From contig NW_022872910.1 in NCBI RefSeq assembly GCF_900324485.2, positions 62,001 to 126,000 of the forward strand: DNA of 64,000 nt, read 5' to 3'. Shown in pieces: positions 10,449-21,868 of the stretch. The position numbers and the translations under genes were made by a program. The notes under the pieces are model-generated. The model did not search any database and was not told the origin of the DNA. It was given only the letters and a program-made list of their open reading frames with translations. Origin of the DNA: Mastacembelus armatus. Its lineage: Eukaryota; Chordata; Actinopteri; Synbranchiformes; Mastacembelidae. Numbering within the stretch: position 1 is the stretch's first letter; every line of letters begins with the position of its first letter.

Positions 10449-11025
10449 GGCCTCACAGCACAGTAGTACACAGCAGAGTCAGACAGCTGAAGCTTCTGGA
10501 TCTTCAGAGGAACTGATGTCTTGTTGATTTCAGCATTAAATCTGTCCTTCTGAAAGTCTGGAGCTTTTTCTACTGATGTGGAGAAAGATTTCATCATATA
10601 CTTTGGGAAATCGTTTTCTTCTTGTTTATACCAGAACAAAGTGGGACGTGCTCTTGTTGTCTCAAAAGTACAACCCAGTGTGGCTGTGTCTCCTTCAGCA
10701 GCAATGACATCTCCTGTTGGCTGGATCACTCTGTCTTCTCCTTTACACTCTGGGGAAGAACAGAACATGCAGAGGAAGAGATGGATCAATGAAGATGATT
10801 GATGAAAGCAGAACAATCAGCAGGTTTAAAGAGTTACCTGGCAAAGAGACAGATACATAGACATGTAGAATGAATCTGATTTTCAGGGATCATTGTCAGT
10901 GTGAACCATAAAAAGGGCTGATGTCAGCTCAGTGATGTGTTCAAATGTTTGAGGATAAAACATGTTGTACTTTCTATCTTACCAAAGCAAAGAGCAGCAA
11001 GAATAATCCACAGCCAATGTTCCAT
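10449..11025 (-). CDS. TCR alpha/delta V segment V6 (family D)
   Basis: Leader exon 10983-11025 ([14 protein letters not shown] + 1 base, GTAAGA donor), intron about 230 bp, V exon 10449-10749 starting [20 protein letters not shown]. Canonical Cys in LGCTFET and YYCAVRP; CDR1 [11 protein letters not shown]2 [24 protein letters not shown] in FR2. Open frame. RSS 10411-10448 consensus. The 3' flank is the C/E leader upstream block that begins at V5's leader. In the intron an in-frame ATG ([18 protein letters not shown]) would give a second signal-like start if the intron were retained. Confidence 0.93.
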
Positions 11026-11268
11026 CTGTCCAAGCAGGTTGAAATGAACAGGAGAAACTAGCTGATGTTCAACATTCAGTCTGAGAATTGTTCTTATTGA
11101 CACAACGGTTGAACACAGGGCAGAAGTAGTGCACCGCCTACTTGATAATGTGGCCCTCTAGTGGAGGTAAACCGTTGACTTCAACAGTGTGGAAAAAAGG
11201 CTTCCAGCAGCTTGTCAGTGTGTCAGCTTGTGTTTTTGTACAGAGACTGTGGGTTTGCTGTCACTGTG

Positions 11269-11730
11269 GGCCTCACAGCACAGTAGTACAGAGCAGAGTC
11301 TGTCACTGCAGCAGAGGAGATCTGCAGATCCATCTGGGTTTTATTCTCATTCACTTTAAAATCCAGTCCAGAGACCTCCTCTTTTAGTTTCATCCCTGTT
11401 CCTGTGTGAGACAAAAGGAACTCTGGTGGTTTTCCTGGATATTGGCGATACCAGAAGAAATTATCATCATATGTAGCAGGTCTGGAGTATTTGTAGGACA
11501 GAGTAACAGTGCTGTCTTCTAAACTGAACTTTTCATTGTTGACTGGAGTCAGATCTTCACAGCCGACACCTGAAGGGAAACATAACTCTGTTATAACATG
11601 TTGGGAAAGTCTCAATCCAGAAATCATATTCAGGTAACACTGGAACTGAACTTCTTTATGCACAATCTTACAAACCTCTTAGAAACAATAGTAACAGTAG
11701 AGAAAGTACATAACAGTCCAATGGCAGCAT
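11269..11730 (-). CDS. TCR alpha/delta V segment V7 (family A1)
   Basis: Leader exon 11676-11730 (MLPLDCYVLSLLLLLFLR + 1 base; the donor is a weak GTTTGT that keeps phase 1). The V exon 11269-11569 encodes GVGCEDLTPVNNEKFS ... YYCAVRP with CDR1 SRPATYDDN. FR1 Cys is Tyr (LSYKY). NKT glycosylation site in FR3. Open frame. RSS 11231-11268: CACAGTG, 22-bp spacer, nonamer ACAAAAACA, a second RSS lineage shared with V9, V16, V20, V27 and V33. Confidence 0.92.
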
Positions 11731-11879
11731 GTTGAATGAAGATAATGTTTCTGGTTTGTGCCTTGAACTCTGTTGAATATGGAAGTTCCTCTCTTCTATA
11801 GTTCAGTTCCAGATTAGCTCCTCCCTGAATCTCTGTCTCCTCTTACATCTGTGTTTTCTAAGTGTCTCTGCCTCTCAAA

Positions 11880-12590
11880 AGTTGATGTGTATCTGTCCCA
11901 TTCTTTGTTCACTCATTTACTTCATTGGCGAATTCTCAGAGTTTTTATCAACACTGGTACTCTGCTGTGACAGATTGTTAATTCTGGGAGATTTCAATAT
12001 TCATATCTGCTGTGAAAACACAACCTTTAATCAAGTAATTTCTATGATTCCTTTAATTTGACACAGTTAGTTACAAAACGGTCTAAGGAAAAGCTGGTAT
12101 GGAAACTCCAATTTATCTCCCAGGTTGGTTTCAGTCCACCCCTAGTCCCATAGGCTCATTAGGTGGACTATGTAAATCAGGTCAGAGTCCTTAGACCCAC
12201 ACTCCTGAGTTGGTTTCACTTCATGGCTGGTCTGAATAGGCTTGTTAGGTGAACAAAAGGGAGTGAGCTCAGGGGAGGGTCATTAGGATCTAATGGTGGA
12301 TTCATGTGATCCATTTGATTCACCAACTGGCTGCAGAGTGTGTCCTCCCTGGGAAACATTAGCTCACCTAATGAGCCTATGGGACTAGGACTGGAGTGGG
12401 AACAACATGGAAGATAAATTGGAGTTTTCCATACCAGCTTTTACTGGATTACAAAGTTATTTATGTTTTTACTTAATTATCTTTTTATTTTGCTTAAATT
12501 TATGTTCATAAACTGTACAGCACTTTGGAACAACACTTGTTGCTTGTAAATGTGCTTTATAAATAAAGGTGAACTTGAACATTAACTATC
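11880..12590. mobile_element. Deleted LINE remnant enclosing inverted-repeat element core
   Basis: Reads as plus-strand LINE at both ends (ending in AAATAAAGGTGAACTTGAAC near 12580) around 12080-12445, a segment that starts GGTCTAAGGAAAAGCTGG and ends in its inverse (CCATACCAGCTTTT). The same core lies inside the larger inverted-repeat element at 46410-46923. Relative to that copy the LINE has lost over 1 kb on the V8 side and the outer arms of the inverted-repeat element are missing. Confidence 0.65.
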
Positions 12591-12931
12591 TCAATAAATG
12601 GTCCCACAGAAACCAACAGAACTGGATGCAGGTGTTGCTGCAGCTGTTTATGAAGAATCTCATCATTGTTTTACAGAATCTGAAATGGTTCCAGAACTTA
12701 ACCATAGATGAGCTACTGGGTTTGACATGGTCTCTGAAAAGTTTCTACACTGAGGGGCAGTTTTGTTTCAGGACCTGGAGAAAGTCAGTGTCAATACAAA
12801 GAATCCAGACTGTGATGACAAACCACTGAAGTTCAACAGTGAGTGTCTCCCTCTGGTGGATGTTGTGGAGTATTGTGTTGTCTTTGCTCCAAAGGTTTTT
12901 GTACAGTGTTTTGGTGTTTCCTGTCACTGTG

Positions 12932-13508
12932 GGCTGCAGAGCACAGTAGTACACAGTGGAGTCAGACAGCTGAAGCTTCTGGATCTTCAGAGGAACTGAT
13001 GTCTTGTTGATTTCAGCATTAAATCTGTCTTTCTGAAAGTCTGGAGCTTTTTATACTGATGTGGAGAAAGATTTCATCATGTACTTTGGGAAATCGTTTT
13101 CTTCTTGTTTATACCAAAACAAAGTGGGACTTGGGTCACTGGTCTCAAAAGTGCAACCCAGTGTGGCTGTGTCTCCTTCAGCAGCAATGACATCTCCTGT
13201 TGGCTGGATCACTCTGTCTTCTCCTTTACACTCTGGGGAAGAACAGAACATGCAGAGGAAGAGATGGATCAATGAAGATGATTGGTGAAAGCAGAACAAT
13301 CAGCAGGTTTAAAGAGTTACCTGGCAAAGAGACAGATACATAGACATGTAGAATGAATCTGATTTTCAGGGATCATTGTCAGTGTGAACCATAAAAAGGG
13401 CTGATGTCAGCTCAGTGATGTGTTCAAATGTTTGAGGATAAAACATGTTGTACTTTCTATCTTACCAAAGCAAAGAGCAGCAAGAATAATCCACAGCCAA
13501 TGTTCCAT
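12932..13508 (-). pseudogene. TCR V segment V8 (family D) with stop codon
   Basis: Leader exon 13466-13508 intact; V exon 12932-13232 starts [18 protein letters not shown]1 ETSDPSPT. In CDR2 the codon that is GAA in V6 and V19 is TAA (13051-13053), ending the frame after FSTSV; the rest up to YYCALQP is open. RSS 12894-12931 is normal. Unusually for a D gene, its 3' flank (12600-12850) is the one carried by the B genes V2 and V28, suggesting a recombination that joined a D V exon to a B flank. Confidence 0.88.
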
Positions 13509-13751
13509 CTGTCCAAGCAGGTTGAAATGAACAGGAGAAACTAGCTGATGTTCAACATTCAGTCTGAGAATTGTTCTTATTGACACAACGGTTGAACACA
13601 GGGCAGAAGTAGTGCACCGCCTACTTGATGATGTGGCCCTCTAGTGGAGGTAAACCGTTGACTTCAACAGTGTGGAAAAAAGGCTTCCAGCAGCTTGTCA
13701 GTGTGTCAGCTTGTGTTTTTGTACAGAGACTGTGGGTTTGCTGTCACTGTG

Positions 13752-14213
13752 GGCCTCACAGCACAGTAGTACAGAGCAGAGTCTGTCACTGCAGCAGAGG
13801 AGATCTGCAGATCCATCTGGGTTTTATCCTCACTCACTTTAAAATCCAGTCCAGAGACCTCCTCTTTTAGTTTCATTCCTGTTCCTGTGTGAGACAAAAG
13901 GAACTCTGGTGGTTTTCCTGGATATTGGCGATACCAGAAGAAATTATCATCATATGTAGCAGGTCTGGAGTATTTGTAGGACAGAGTGACAGTGCTGTCT
14001 TCTAAACTGAACTTTTCATTGTTGACTGGACTCAGATCTTCACAGCCGACACCTGAAGGGAAACATAACTCTGTTATAACATGTTGGGAAAGTCTCAATC
14101 CAGAAATCACATTCAGGTAACACTGGAACTGAACTTCTTTATGCACAATCTTACAAACCTCTTAGAAACAATAGTAACAGTAGAGAAAGTACATAACAGT
14201 CCAATGGCAGCAT
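13752..14213 (-). CDS. TCR alpha/delta V segment V9 (family A1)
   Basis: Leader exon 14159-14213, V exon 13752-14052. Nearly identical to V7, with SEDKT in place of NENKT in FR3, so the glycosylation site is gone. GVGC start, LSYKY (no FR1 Cys), FFWYRQYPGKPPEF, YYCAVRP. Open frame. RSS 13714-13751 of the ACAAAAACA type. Lies directly upstream of V8 in the same D-A pairing as V6-V7, V26-V27 and V32-V33. Confidence 0.92.
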
Positions 14214-14339
14214 GTTGAATGAAGATAATGTTTCTGGTTTGTGCCTTGAACTCTGTTGAATATGGAAGTTCCTCTCTTCTATAGTTCAGTTCCAGATTAG
14301 CTCCTCCCTGAATCTCTGTCTCCTCTTACATCTGTGTTT

Positions 14340-15990
14340 TCTCTGTTACCCTTCTGTCTGGTACCAGACTGGCAGCAGTATTTTGGATCAGTTGAAGAGG
14401 GGAAGTTTCTGATATATCTACTCAAAAAAGGTAGCTGTGTTGGTTCAAAGGATGGATCACCTTTTCACAGGTTGAAAACAAGATTAGATTAGATAACACT
14501 ATATTGGTTATTTAGATATACATCCAGGGTCTGCACAGACTCTTAGTTCACTCCAAACTGTAGTGGATCCATACTCAGTCTCACCAAAGGACAGAAGTTG
14601 GTAAGGATGAACCTCCATCAGCTGTTACAGGCACCAGTGTGTAGTCCTTAAGACTTCTTACGGTTGTGGTCTTTAGACAAACTATTACCTCTTTCTTATT
14701 AGAGCAGTCTGAGAATCTCTGTCTGTTTCATTCTGAGTCAGTATCTTACTGTGTTCAGTTTCATGTAGCTCAATAAAATTCACATCAGCTCTCTTGCTTC
14801 TTTTTTTGTAGTGAGACAGTGACTGTATTGGAAAATTGTCCATATTGATCATATTGTAGTTGGTGTGGCAGATAAGGCCTGCTGTTCCTGAGGTGATTAA
14901 TTATTTTAGGGACAAGACAACTAACATTATGTGATGTTTTAGTGCCACCTCCTCTCTTTTAGTTGATGTCCCTCTGTCTTCAGCTGTCTTCAATCAGTTT
15001 GAACCAGAATCTTTGTCTGTTCTATCAGAGGTGGTACAGCACAAGAAACATTCTTATTGTTCTCTAGAGGTAATCCCAACACGTCTATTCAGGGATGTTT
15101 TTGAATCTGTCGGGTCTTGTTTCTTAGCATTAATTCATGTCTCTCTGAGTACACGGGTAGTCCCAGCAGCATTTAAAAGAGCTCTGGCACAGCCTCTGCT
15201 TACAAAGACCAATCTACATCCTTCTGTGCTCTCCAATTATAGACCTGTATCCCAGTTGTCTTTTATGTCAAAGGTTTTAGAGAACATTGTTTTTACCCAA
15301 CTTCAGTCTTTTTTAAGTGATAGTGGCACTGAGGAATAATAATGTCTGGAACCATGTGTGGGAATATGTGGTATGATTAACTGCTTTAGGTCTTATCTCA
15401 CCTATAAAAGTTTTGCTGTAAATATTGATAACTACTCATCTTCTTCAACCCCCTCTCCTGTGGTGTCCCTCAAGGATCTGTCCTTGGTCCCTTTTAGTTT
15501 TATTTGTACATGCTTCCACTGGAATCTGTCTTTAAGAAACAGTGCCTCTCTTTTCATTGCTCTGCTGATGATATTAAGATTCATTTACCTTCTAAAGCCA
15601 TGAGAGATATGTCTTACCAGGCATTTTTCCTCTGTCTCTCCGACCTAAGAATATGGCTGATGTTTTAAATATCAGTGAAATTTGATAAACTGATTAATTT
15701 AGTAGTGAAATCGAGCTTCCTCCACCTGAGGTTGCTAAGCAAGGTGAAGTCATTTCTGAAGTTTAATAATTTATTACTAGATTTGATTACTGCAATGCGT
15801 CAATCAGTTGTCCCTTTCTTGTCTCCAAATGGTTCAGAATGCAGCAGCTCGACTTCCAACAAATATTTCTAAATTTGAGTGCATATCCCAGCTTTTGGCT
15901 TCTCTTCTCTGGCAGATGGTTCATTTTAGAATTGTTTTGAAGTTACTGGGTTTTGTTTTTAGGGCCATAAACAGTGACCCTGAACCAGGA
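14340..15990 (+). mobile_element. LINE fragment (L2/CR1/Rex1-like), copy 1
   Basis: From about 14580 the plus strand matches the LINE at 22470-24275. RT motifs visible: VIPTRLFRDVFES, LSNYRPVSQLSFMSKVLENIVFTQL (15013-15339), then weaker C-terminal frames. Many frame breaks. About 14370-14580 is an extra 0.2 kb absent from the second copy. The 3' end is lost: at about 15970 it switches to a short repeat ending GATGGATGGATGGA typical of fish dispersed repeats. Confidence 0.75.
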
Positions 15991-16198
15991 AAAGCGGGTA
16001 TAGAAGATGGATGGATGGATGGACTTTAAGTTATTACTTATTGTTTTACTCAGCATCAAGCTGATTGTGCTTTGACTTCCTGCAACAAACCACTGAAGTT
16101 TAACAGTGTGTATCTCCCTCTGGTGGATGTTGTGGAGTATTGTGTTGTCTTTGCTTCAAAGGTTTTTGTACAGAGTTTTTGTGTTTCCTGTCACTGTG

Positions 16199-16644
16199 GG
16201 CTCCAGAGCACAGTAGTACACAGCAGAGTCAGACACTGCAGCAGAGGAGATGTTCATGCTGATTTGCTTTTCCTCCACTTTGACCTTCAGTCCAGGAACT
16301 GGATTATTTAATACTTGTCCTGAAGCAGAGTGTGAGATGAGGAACTCTGGTGGTTTTCCTGGATATTGGCGATACCAGAATAAATTATCACCAGTTGACA
16401 GTTTGGGGTATTTGTAGGACAGAGTGACAGTGCTGTCTTCTAAACTGAACTTTTCACTGCTGACTGGAGTCAGATCTTCACAGCCGACACCTGAAGGAAG
16501 ACATAACTCTGTTAGAACTTATTGCTCCAAAGGTTTTATCAGTGAATTCTATTTTACATTTCTATGTTCACTAGTGAATTTTCTCCTACCTGTCAGTGTG
16601 ATCAGAAACAAAGCTGAAAACAGATGTAAGTGCACTGACTTCAT
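16199..16644 (-). CDS. TCR alpha/delta V segment V10 (family A2)
   Basis: Leader exon 16590-16644 (MKSVHLHLFSALFLITLT + 1 base, GTAGGA donor). The V exon 16199-16490 translates without a stop: [80 protein letters not shown]1 Cys is Tyr; FR2 Trp is kept. RSS 16161-16198 consensus (ACAAAAACC type). The frame is easily missed because it has no internal ATG upstream of FR3. The 5' flank 16500-18480 is duplicated at 60045-62040. Confidence 0.9.
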
Positions 16645-16721
16645 CTTAAAGATAGAAGCTGTTTCTGCTTTAAACTCCACTGTGAGAGTTTCAGTCTTTT
16701 CTGTCCTTCAGTCACAGTTTT

Positions 16722-16729
16722 GCTCCTCC
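16722..16729 (-). promoter_or_regulatory. GGAGGAGC box upstream of V10
   Basis: Minus-strand GGGAGGAGC 78 bp before the A2 leader ATG; V24 (78 bp) and V31 (76 bp) match. Confidence 0.4.
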
Positions 16730-16999
16730 CTTCATCTCCTCATCTCCTCCTTTCACACAGGACTGATGACTTTTCAGCTTCTCACTGGTCTTTATTGCTT
16801 TGCATAACATTGCATGGTTTTTATCACTAACTGGCTCATTATCCAGGCTGTGGAGCTTGTTCATAAATGTTGTAGTTATTTTAAAGGGAGAAGGCTCATG
16901 GTCATTTGACTCCAAAGCAGCTTTTGCATTGGCGTCACATTCACTGACTGATGGAAACATAAAGTGAGAGGCTGCTTCATAAAAAGAGGTTCATGAATG

Positions 17000-17265
17000 A
17001 TTGAATCATTTTATTGCAGACTCACTACCCGCTCTTTCCTAACCAGGGTCCCAGGAATCTGCTGGAGCCTATCCCACCTCTCTTTGGGTGAAAGGTAGGG
17101 GGACACCCTGGACAGGTCCCCAGTCCATCACAGGGCCACATAGAGACAAACAACCTCACACACTCACTCCTATGGGCAATTTAGAGTCACCAATCAACCT
17201 GACATGCATGTTTTTGGACTGTGGGAGGAAACCGGAGTACCTGGAGAAAACTGGCCAAAGCGAAA
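17000..17265. repeat. Common teleost dispersed repeat
   Basis: Contains the familiar fish repeat words GGAGCCTATCCCA, CCAGTCCATCACAGGGC, GGGCAATTTAGAGTCACCAA and GGACTGTGGGAGGAAACCGG. The second copy at 60565-60830 lies in the same place 5' of V31, so it predates that duplication. I cannot assign its class (SINE or non-autonomous DNA element). Confidence 0.7.
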
Positions 17266-17419
17266 ATAATGTAATTTCCAGATCTATCCAGATGGCAAAT
17301 AAAGTTATACATGAGTTTTCTTAACACTGCTTGAAAAGTATTTACTTGTAAGGTCACAAACAGCTCAATAGCACACCACCATCTAGGCTTCTTAAGCAAT
17401 ATTCCCTTCACCGGGAGTG

Positions 17420-18475
17420 GTAGGCTAGCTCAGTGCACCGATGGTCCTCAGGCAGTCTAGGCCTGTAGCAGCATAACTAAGGGATGGTTCAGGGTTACCT
17501 GAAGGCAGCCCTAACTATACGCTTTGTCAGAAAGGAAGGTTTTTAAATCTAGTACAGAGTGTCTGCCTCCTGAACCCAGACTGGGAGCTGGTTCCACAGG
17601 AGAGGAGCTTGATAGCTATAGGCTCTGCCTCCCATTCTACTTTTGTAAATTCTGGGAACCACAGGTAGAAAGAAGGCAGTTCTAGAGATTTGTTTTATGT
17701 GTGAATTAAAGAACATGTCCTGGTCAAAATTAACTGCAAGGTTTTTCACAGTAGTGCTGGAGGCCAGGGCTATGCCATCTAAAGTAGCTACATTGTTAGA
17801 AAAGCTATTTCTGAGGCTTTTAGGCCAAAATACAATAACTTCTGTTTTCTATAAATTTAAAAGTAGAAAGTTACTGGTCATCCAGGCATTTACATGCTTT
17901 AGACACGCCTAAAATCTGGCTAACTGGTTTGTGTTATCAGGTTTCATAGATAGATACAGCTGAGTGTCATCTGCATAGCAGTGGTAATTAATAGAGTGTT
18001 TCCTAATAGTATTGCCTAAAGGAAGCATGTATAAGGTGAACAGAATCGGTCTAAGCACAGAACCTTGTGGAACTCCAAAACTAACTTTTCTGCACATGGA
18101 AGGTTCATCATGAACATGAACAAATTGGAATCTGTCTGATAAATAAGACTGGAACCATTTTAACGCTTTTCCTTTCATTCCAATCACGTGTTCCAGTCTC
18201 TGTAATAAGATGCTGTGGTCAGTAGTGTCAGGTGCAGCACTAAGGTCTAGCAAGACAAGTATAGAGATGAGTCCATTATCATGTAGTGAGTACTGGTTTG
18301 AGACCACTACGATACTCTGGCTCCATGATTTGTTGATATATATATTGTTGGTTTGTGAGGCTGCACTATCTGCTCTGTAGAGCATTAGCCTCTCTAGCTG
18401 AAGAGCAGCATCTGTGATGTTCTCAGTTAGCAAAGTTTCAGTGTAATCAAAGACACAGCAGTCCCCCCCATGATT
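17420..18475 (-). mobile_element. L2/CR1-group LINE fragment 5' of V10
   Basis: Minus-strand reading gives LLDLSAAPDTTDHSILLQRL, SFGVPQGSVLRPILFTLYMLPLG and [20 protein letters not shown] (17909-18478), then C-terminal scraps (17549-17749). Same family as the LINE at 6.25-8.7 kb but internally deleted. Copy at 60985-62035. Confidence 0.8.
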
Positions 18476-18637
18476 CATTCTCTTGTTATTCTCTGGTCTT
18501 CAAAGAATCCAGACTGTGTGAGGACAAACCACTGAAGTTTATCAGTGTGTGTTTCCCTCTGGTGGATGTTGTGGTGTATTGTGTTGTCTTTGCTCCAAAG
18601 GTTTTTGTACAGAGTTTTGGTGTTTCCTGTCACTGTG

Positions 18638-19086
18638 GGCTGCAGAGCACAGTAGTACACAGCAGAGTCAGACAGCTGAAGCTTCTGGATCTTCAGAGGA
18701 ACTGATCTGGATGTGGAATTCAGTGTGGATGAAAATCTCTCCCTGTACTCATCTGGTGTGTTGCCTTCATCTAGATTAACTCGACTCAGGATGAACGTGG
18801 GGCTGTTGTTTCCATCCTGTTTGTACCAGTAGAGATAATTACTTGCTGAACTGCTGCTGTTATACAGACAGCCAAGTGTTACTGCCTCTCCTTCAGTAGC
18901 AGTCTCATCTCCTTCTGGCTGCAGCACGTTGTCTTTTTGTGCTCTGCATTCTGTAAAACACCAACAAACAGTGTCAGTGTGCTGTTAAAGAGTCATGTCA
19001 ATGCTGGAATGATATCAGAGAAACAGAGTTGTGTTCATACCAAGGCACATAGCAGCCAGCAACACTGAGATGAACAGAGGCGTCAT
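18638..19086 (-). CDS. TCR alpha/delta V segment V11 (family B)
   Basis: Leader exon 19041-19086 (MTPLFISVLLAAMCL + 1 base). V exon 18638-18950 starts ECRAQKDNVLQPEGDETATEG; both canonical Cys (LGCLYNSS, YYCALQP). CDR1 SSSASNY, CDR2 VNLDEGNTPDEYRERF, WYKQDGNNSPTFIL in FR2. Open frame. RSS 18600-18637 consensus. It sits beside the LINE that, in the sister region at 62 kb, flanks a D gene (V32) instead. Confidence 0.93.
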
Positions 19087-20037
19087 ATGTGCAGTGTTGA
19101 GGAACTGGGAGCTCCAGCCAGTATGAAGAAGGCTGTGATCTCTCTGTTTAGTCTTCATCAACACTAAGTTGGTGGATTAGAAGGAGGAGCCTGATCACAG
19201 TGACAGGGCTCATTCACAGCCCTGTGTTATTCCCCTGCTGACAACTTTACTCTGAACACAGTTTAGACCAGTCTCCTTTCAGTGTCCAACTTGTCTTGTA
19301 TGTGATCGTCACTGGACATTTCAGCTGACCCGTTTCCTGTTTTACAGCTGCTGCCCATTCCCGTTGGTCCCTGACATATAAAGCTGCTAATTGTTGGGAA
19401 CCTGCTACGACCCCTTTAATATCTTTTATCACAAATAGTACAAGCAAACTGAGAAGGAATATTTGACAAATGGGACTTTGTAAATTCTCTTCAGGATTTT
19501 TTCTCTTGAATGTAAATATCATGTTTGGTCAAATCAGAGATGGTGGATTTGTTGTTGAAGCTTCAATCAAAAATGTTGAAACTTCGTAAAAATTTTTAGC
19601 TGTGAAAGTTTGAATCTTTTGTTGTTTTGAGTTTTTCTGTGTATTTTGATGTCTGAACATATAAACTAGTGATGTCAGTGTGTTATTAGTTAATACTTTA
19701 CTGTGAATTTGGGCTGTAGTTCTCCATGTTTCCAAGGATGGTGAACAATGGAAGGAGCTCATTGTGGCCTAATGACCCACAGTGTATGAAGAGGATTAAC
19801 TGAGTAAGTCAGAGTCTGTTTATTTGTTTTCATGGTTTCTTGTGTCTGAAGCATCAACAGTTGGTTTGTCATTGATGTGGATTTGCTGCTGATGTGAATC
19901 CTCCCCCAGTGTTTCATTAGCAGCTGTAACCACAGGGACTCTGATCAAACAGGAATGAGCAGAATAAATCTGATATGAAGCTGTGGTTTGAATCCCACTT
20001 CCCTCCTCTTTGAAGAGTAGTCAGATATCAGTGTTCA
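19087..20037. other. B-C intergenic block, copy 2
   Basis: Same 0.95-kb block as 2338-3284, with the two short minus-strand frames (19247-19522 and 19529-19762) still open. The first differs from copy 1 by a handful of residues, including loss of one Cys (RECAAAV to REWAAAV). No other feature seen. Confidence 0.5.
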
Positions 20038-20076
20038 GGTTTTTGTACAGACTCTTCTACACTTTGTATCACTGTG

Positions 20077-20602
20077 TTTCTAGAGCACAGTAGTAGAGAG
20101 CTGTGTCTGCCAGGGTTAGACTCTTTATGGTCAGTTCAGTTGATGTAGCTGATGTTTGGGATTTATATCGATTATCAGGAATATATTGACTATCACTCCT
20201 TGATCTAGCTCCTTTCCTGAGTATAAACTGAGGAGCTTCCAGGTCTGAATGATGTTTGTACCAGTGGAGATCAACAGAAGTTCTATCTGTTTGATAGCGA
20301 CATGTGAGTTTGACAGATTCTCCTTCTCTTCCAGTGACTTCATCTTGTACAGGAGAGATTGTGTCTCCAGCTGTTAGTCCTGGAAAAAGTAGAGAAAATG
20401 AAGCCATTAGACGAACATTGTCCATGAGGCTGAGAGGAGAAGACAGTGGAAAATGTCAGTGTACAGTGTTACTCTGTGGACACAAACTGTTGACCAGGAC
20501 TTCCTGACAAAGACAAATTCATTGCGAGGTTGAATGAGACGCCTGTTTGTGGTCAAACTCACCTATAAAGTGAGATAAAAAGAGAAAGAAGTAAAGCAAC
20601 AT
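20077..20602 (-). CDS. TCR alpha/delta V segment V12 (family C)
   Basis: Leader exon 20563-20602 ([13 protein letters not shown] + 1 base); V exon 20077-20379 starts GLTAGDTISPVQDEVTGREG. CDR1 QTDRTSVDLH, CDR2 KGARSRSDSQ, WYKHHSDLEAPQFIL in FR2, LTCRYQ and YYCALET carry the canonical Cys pair. Open frame. RSS 20038-20076 with 23-bp spacer. Within the V exon's 5' side an in-frame ATG in the intron (MDNVRLMASFSLLFPG) gives an alternative signal-like start. Confidence 0.93.
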
Positions 20603-21830
20603 GTCTTTGGAGTTGTTGAAGTCAGACAGCAGATGAACAGTGTTCTTCCACTGCAGTAGAATGAAACAACTAAACAGTGTCTGCTGCACAGCTCGTCTCC
20701 TCAGCATCAAGCTGATTGGGCTTTGACTTCCTGCAACATTTCTGCTCTGGAGACAGAAATAATCTCATTGGTTGGATTCCAGTGGGCGTGGCCAGGTACT
20801 AACCTTTTCAGTTTCTGTGTCTGACAAAATTCAGTTCATCCAGTGAGATTATTTCTGCAGCTAGAGCAGCTCTACCTCAGAGAAACATTTACCGAGTGTC
20901 CAGTTTCACTTCTTCCACCATTGTTAGACCAAAGCAGGTCACACTAGAACAAAGTCTGTTTCCATGATGATATTGTGTTTTCTCTGGGAACTTGGGGACA
21001 TTTTACTGCTCATTTGAATTTATGGAAATGTTAAGATGTTAAGAATCCTCAGTATTTTGTGGAGAATCTGATATCAACAGAATTGAGACTTAACTGTCTG
21101 TTCTGTGTATTTTATTGTCTTTGTGAAGAGGTCAGCAGTCGGATACAGAGTGTGAGACAGCCTGCCAGACTTTGACACCCAACAAAGCCCATAATGAGGT
21201 TGATATAATATGATCTGGATGGATGCACATACTGTCAGAACCAGTTTGGACTTGTCTTTGTCCCTGAGAACATACAATGGACAAAATGACTGTGCTCAGT
21301 AAGTTCTGAGTCGAGGTGTTCTAGACAAAGAGGACCTAGTCTACCCTGTGGTACACCAAAATAAAACGTGAAAACGCCTGAGAAACAGAAACTGCTTTTA
21401 TGACGATACAAACAGAACAAATCAAGACTCAAATCTATGAAGTCAGCTGATTCATGGAGACATTTGAATCACATTGTATGATCTGTCAATACTGATGTGA
21501 AATTTACCTGTAAATATATTGACACCTGATTACTTATGACAGCATCGTATTTTTATGATACTGACATTGTTTCACATTTAGTGACACATGTTTATAATGA
21601 AACTAAGGAGAAAGAAGAGATGTTTACATTCATTTATGGTGTTTCTCCTGTAAAAGAGGTCCCACAATATCTGTTATAATCAGAGTTGTAAGAAAATTAC
21701 TTTCCTTCATTTTGTGTTTTTGTCAGCAGTGCAGAGAATCAAGACTGTGTAATGACAAACCACTGAAGTTCAACAGTGTGTGTCTCCCTCTGGTGGATGT
21801 TGTGGAGTATTGTGTTGTCTTTGCTCCAAA
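20603..21830. other. C 5' block, copy 1 (about 1 kb, no gene found)
   Basis: Repeated at 38734-39957 and 50292-51514. The first 110 bp form the 5' region of the C leader. The remainder has short minus-strand frames only; one (21235-21432) reads FGVPQGRLGPL, close to the FGVPQGS.LGPL motif of LINE reverse transcriptases, so it may be a very old LINE scrap. Confidence 0.45.
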
Positions 21831-21868
21831 GGTTTTTGTACAGAGTTTTGGTGTTTCCTGTCACTGTG

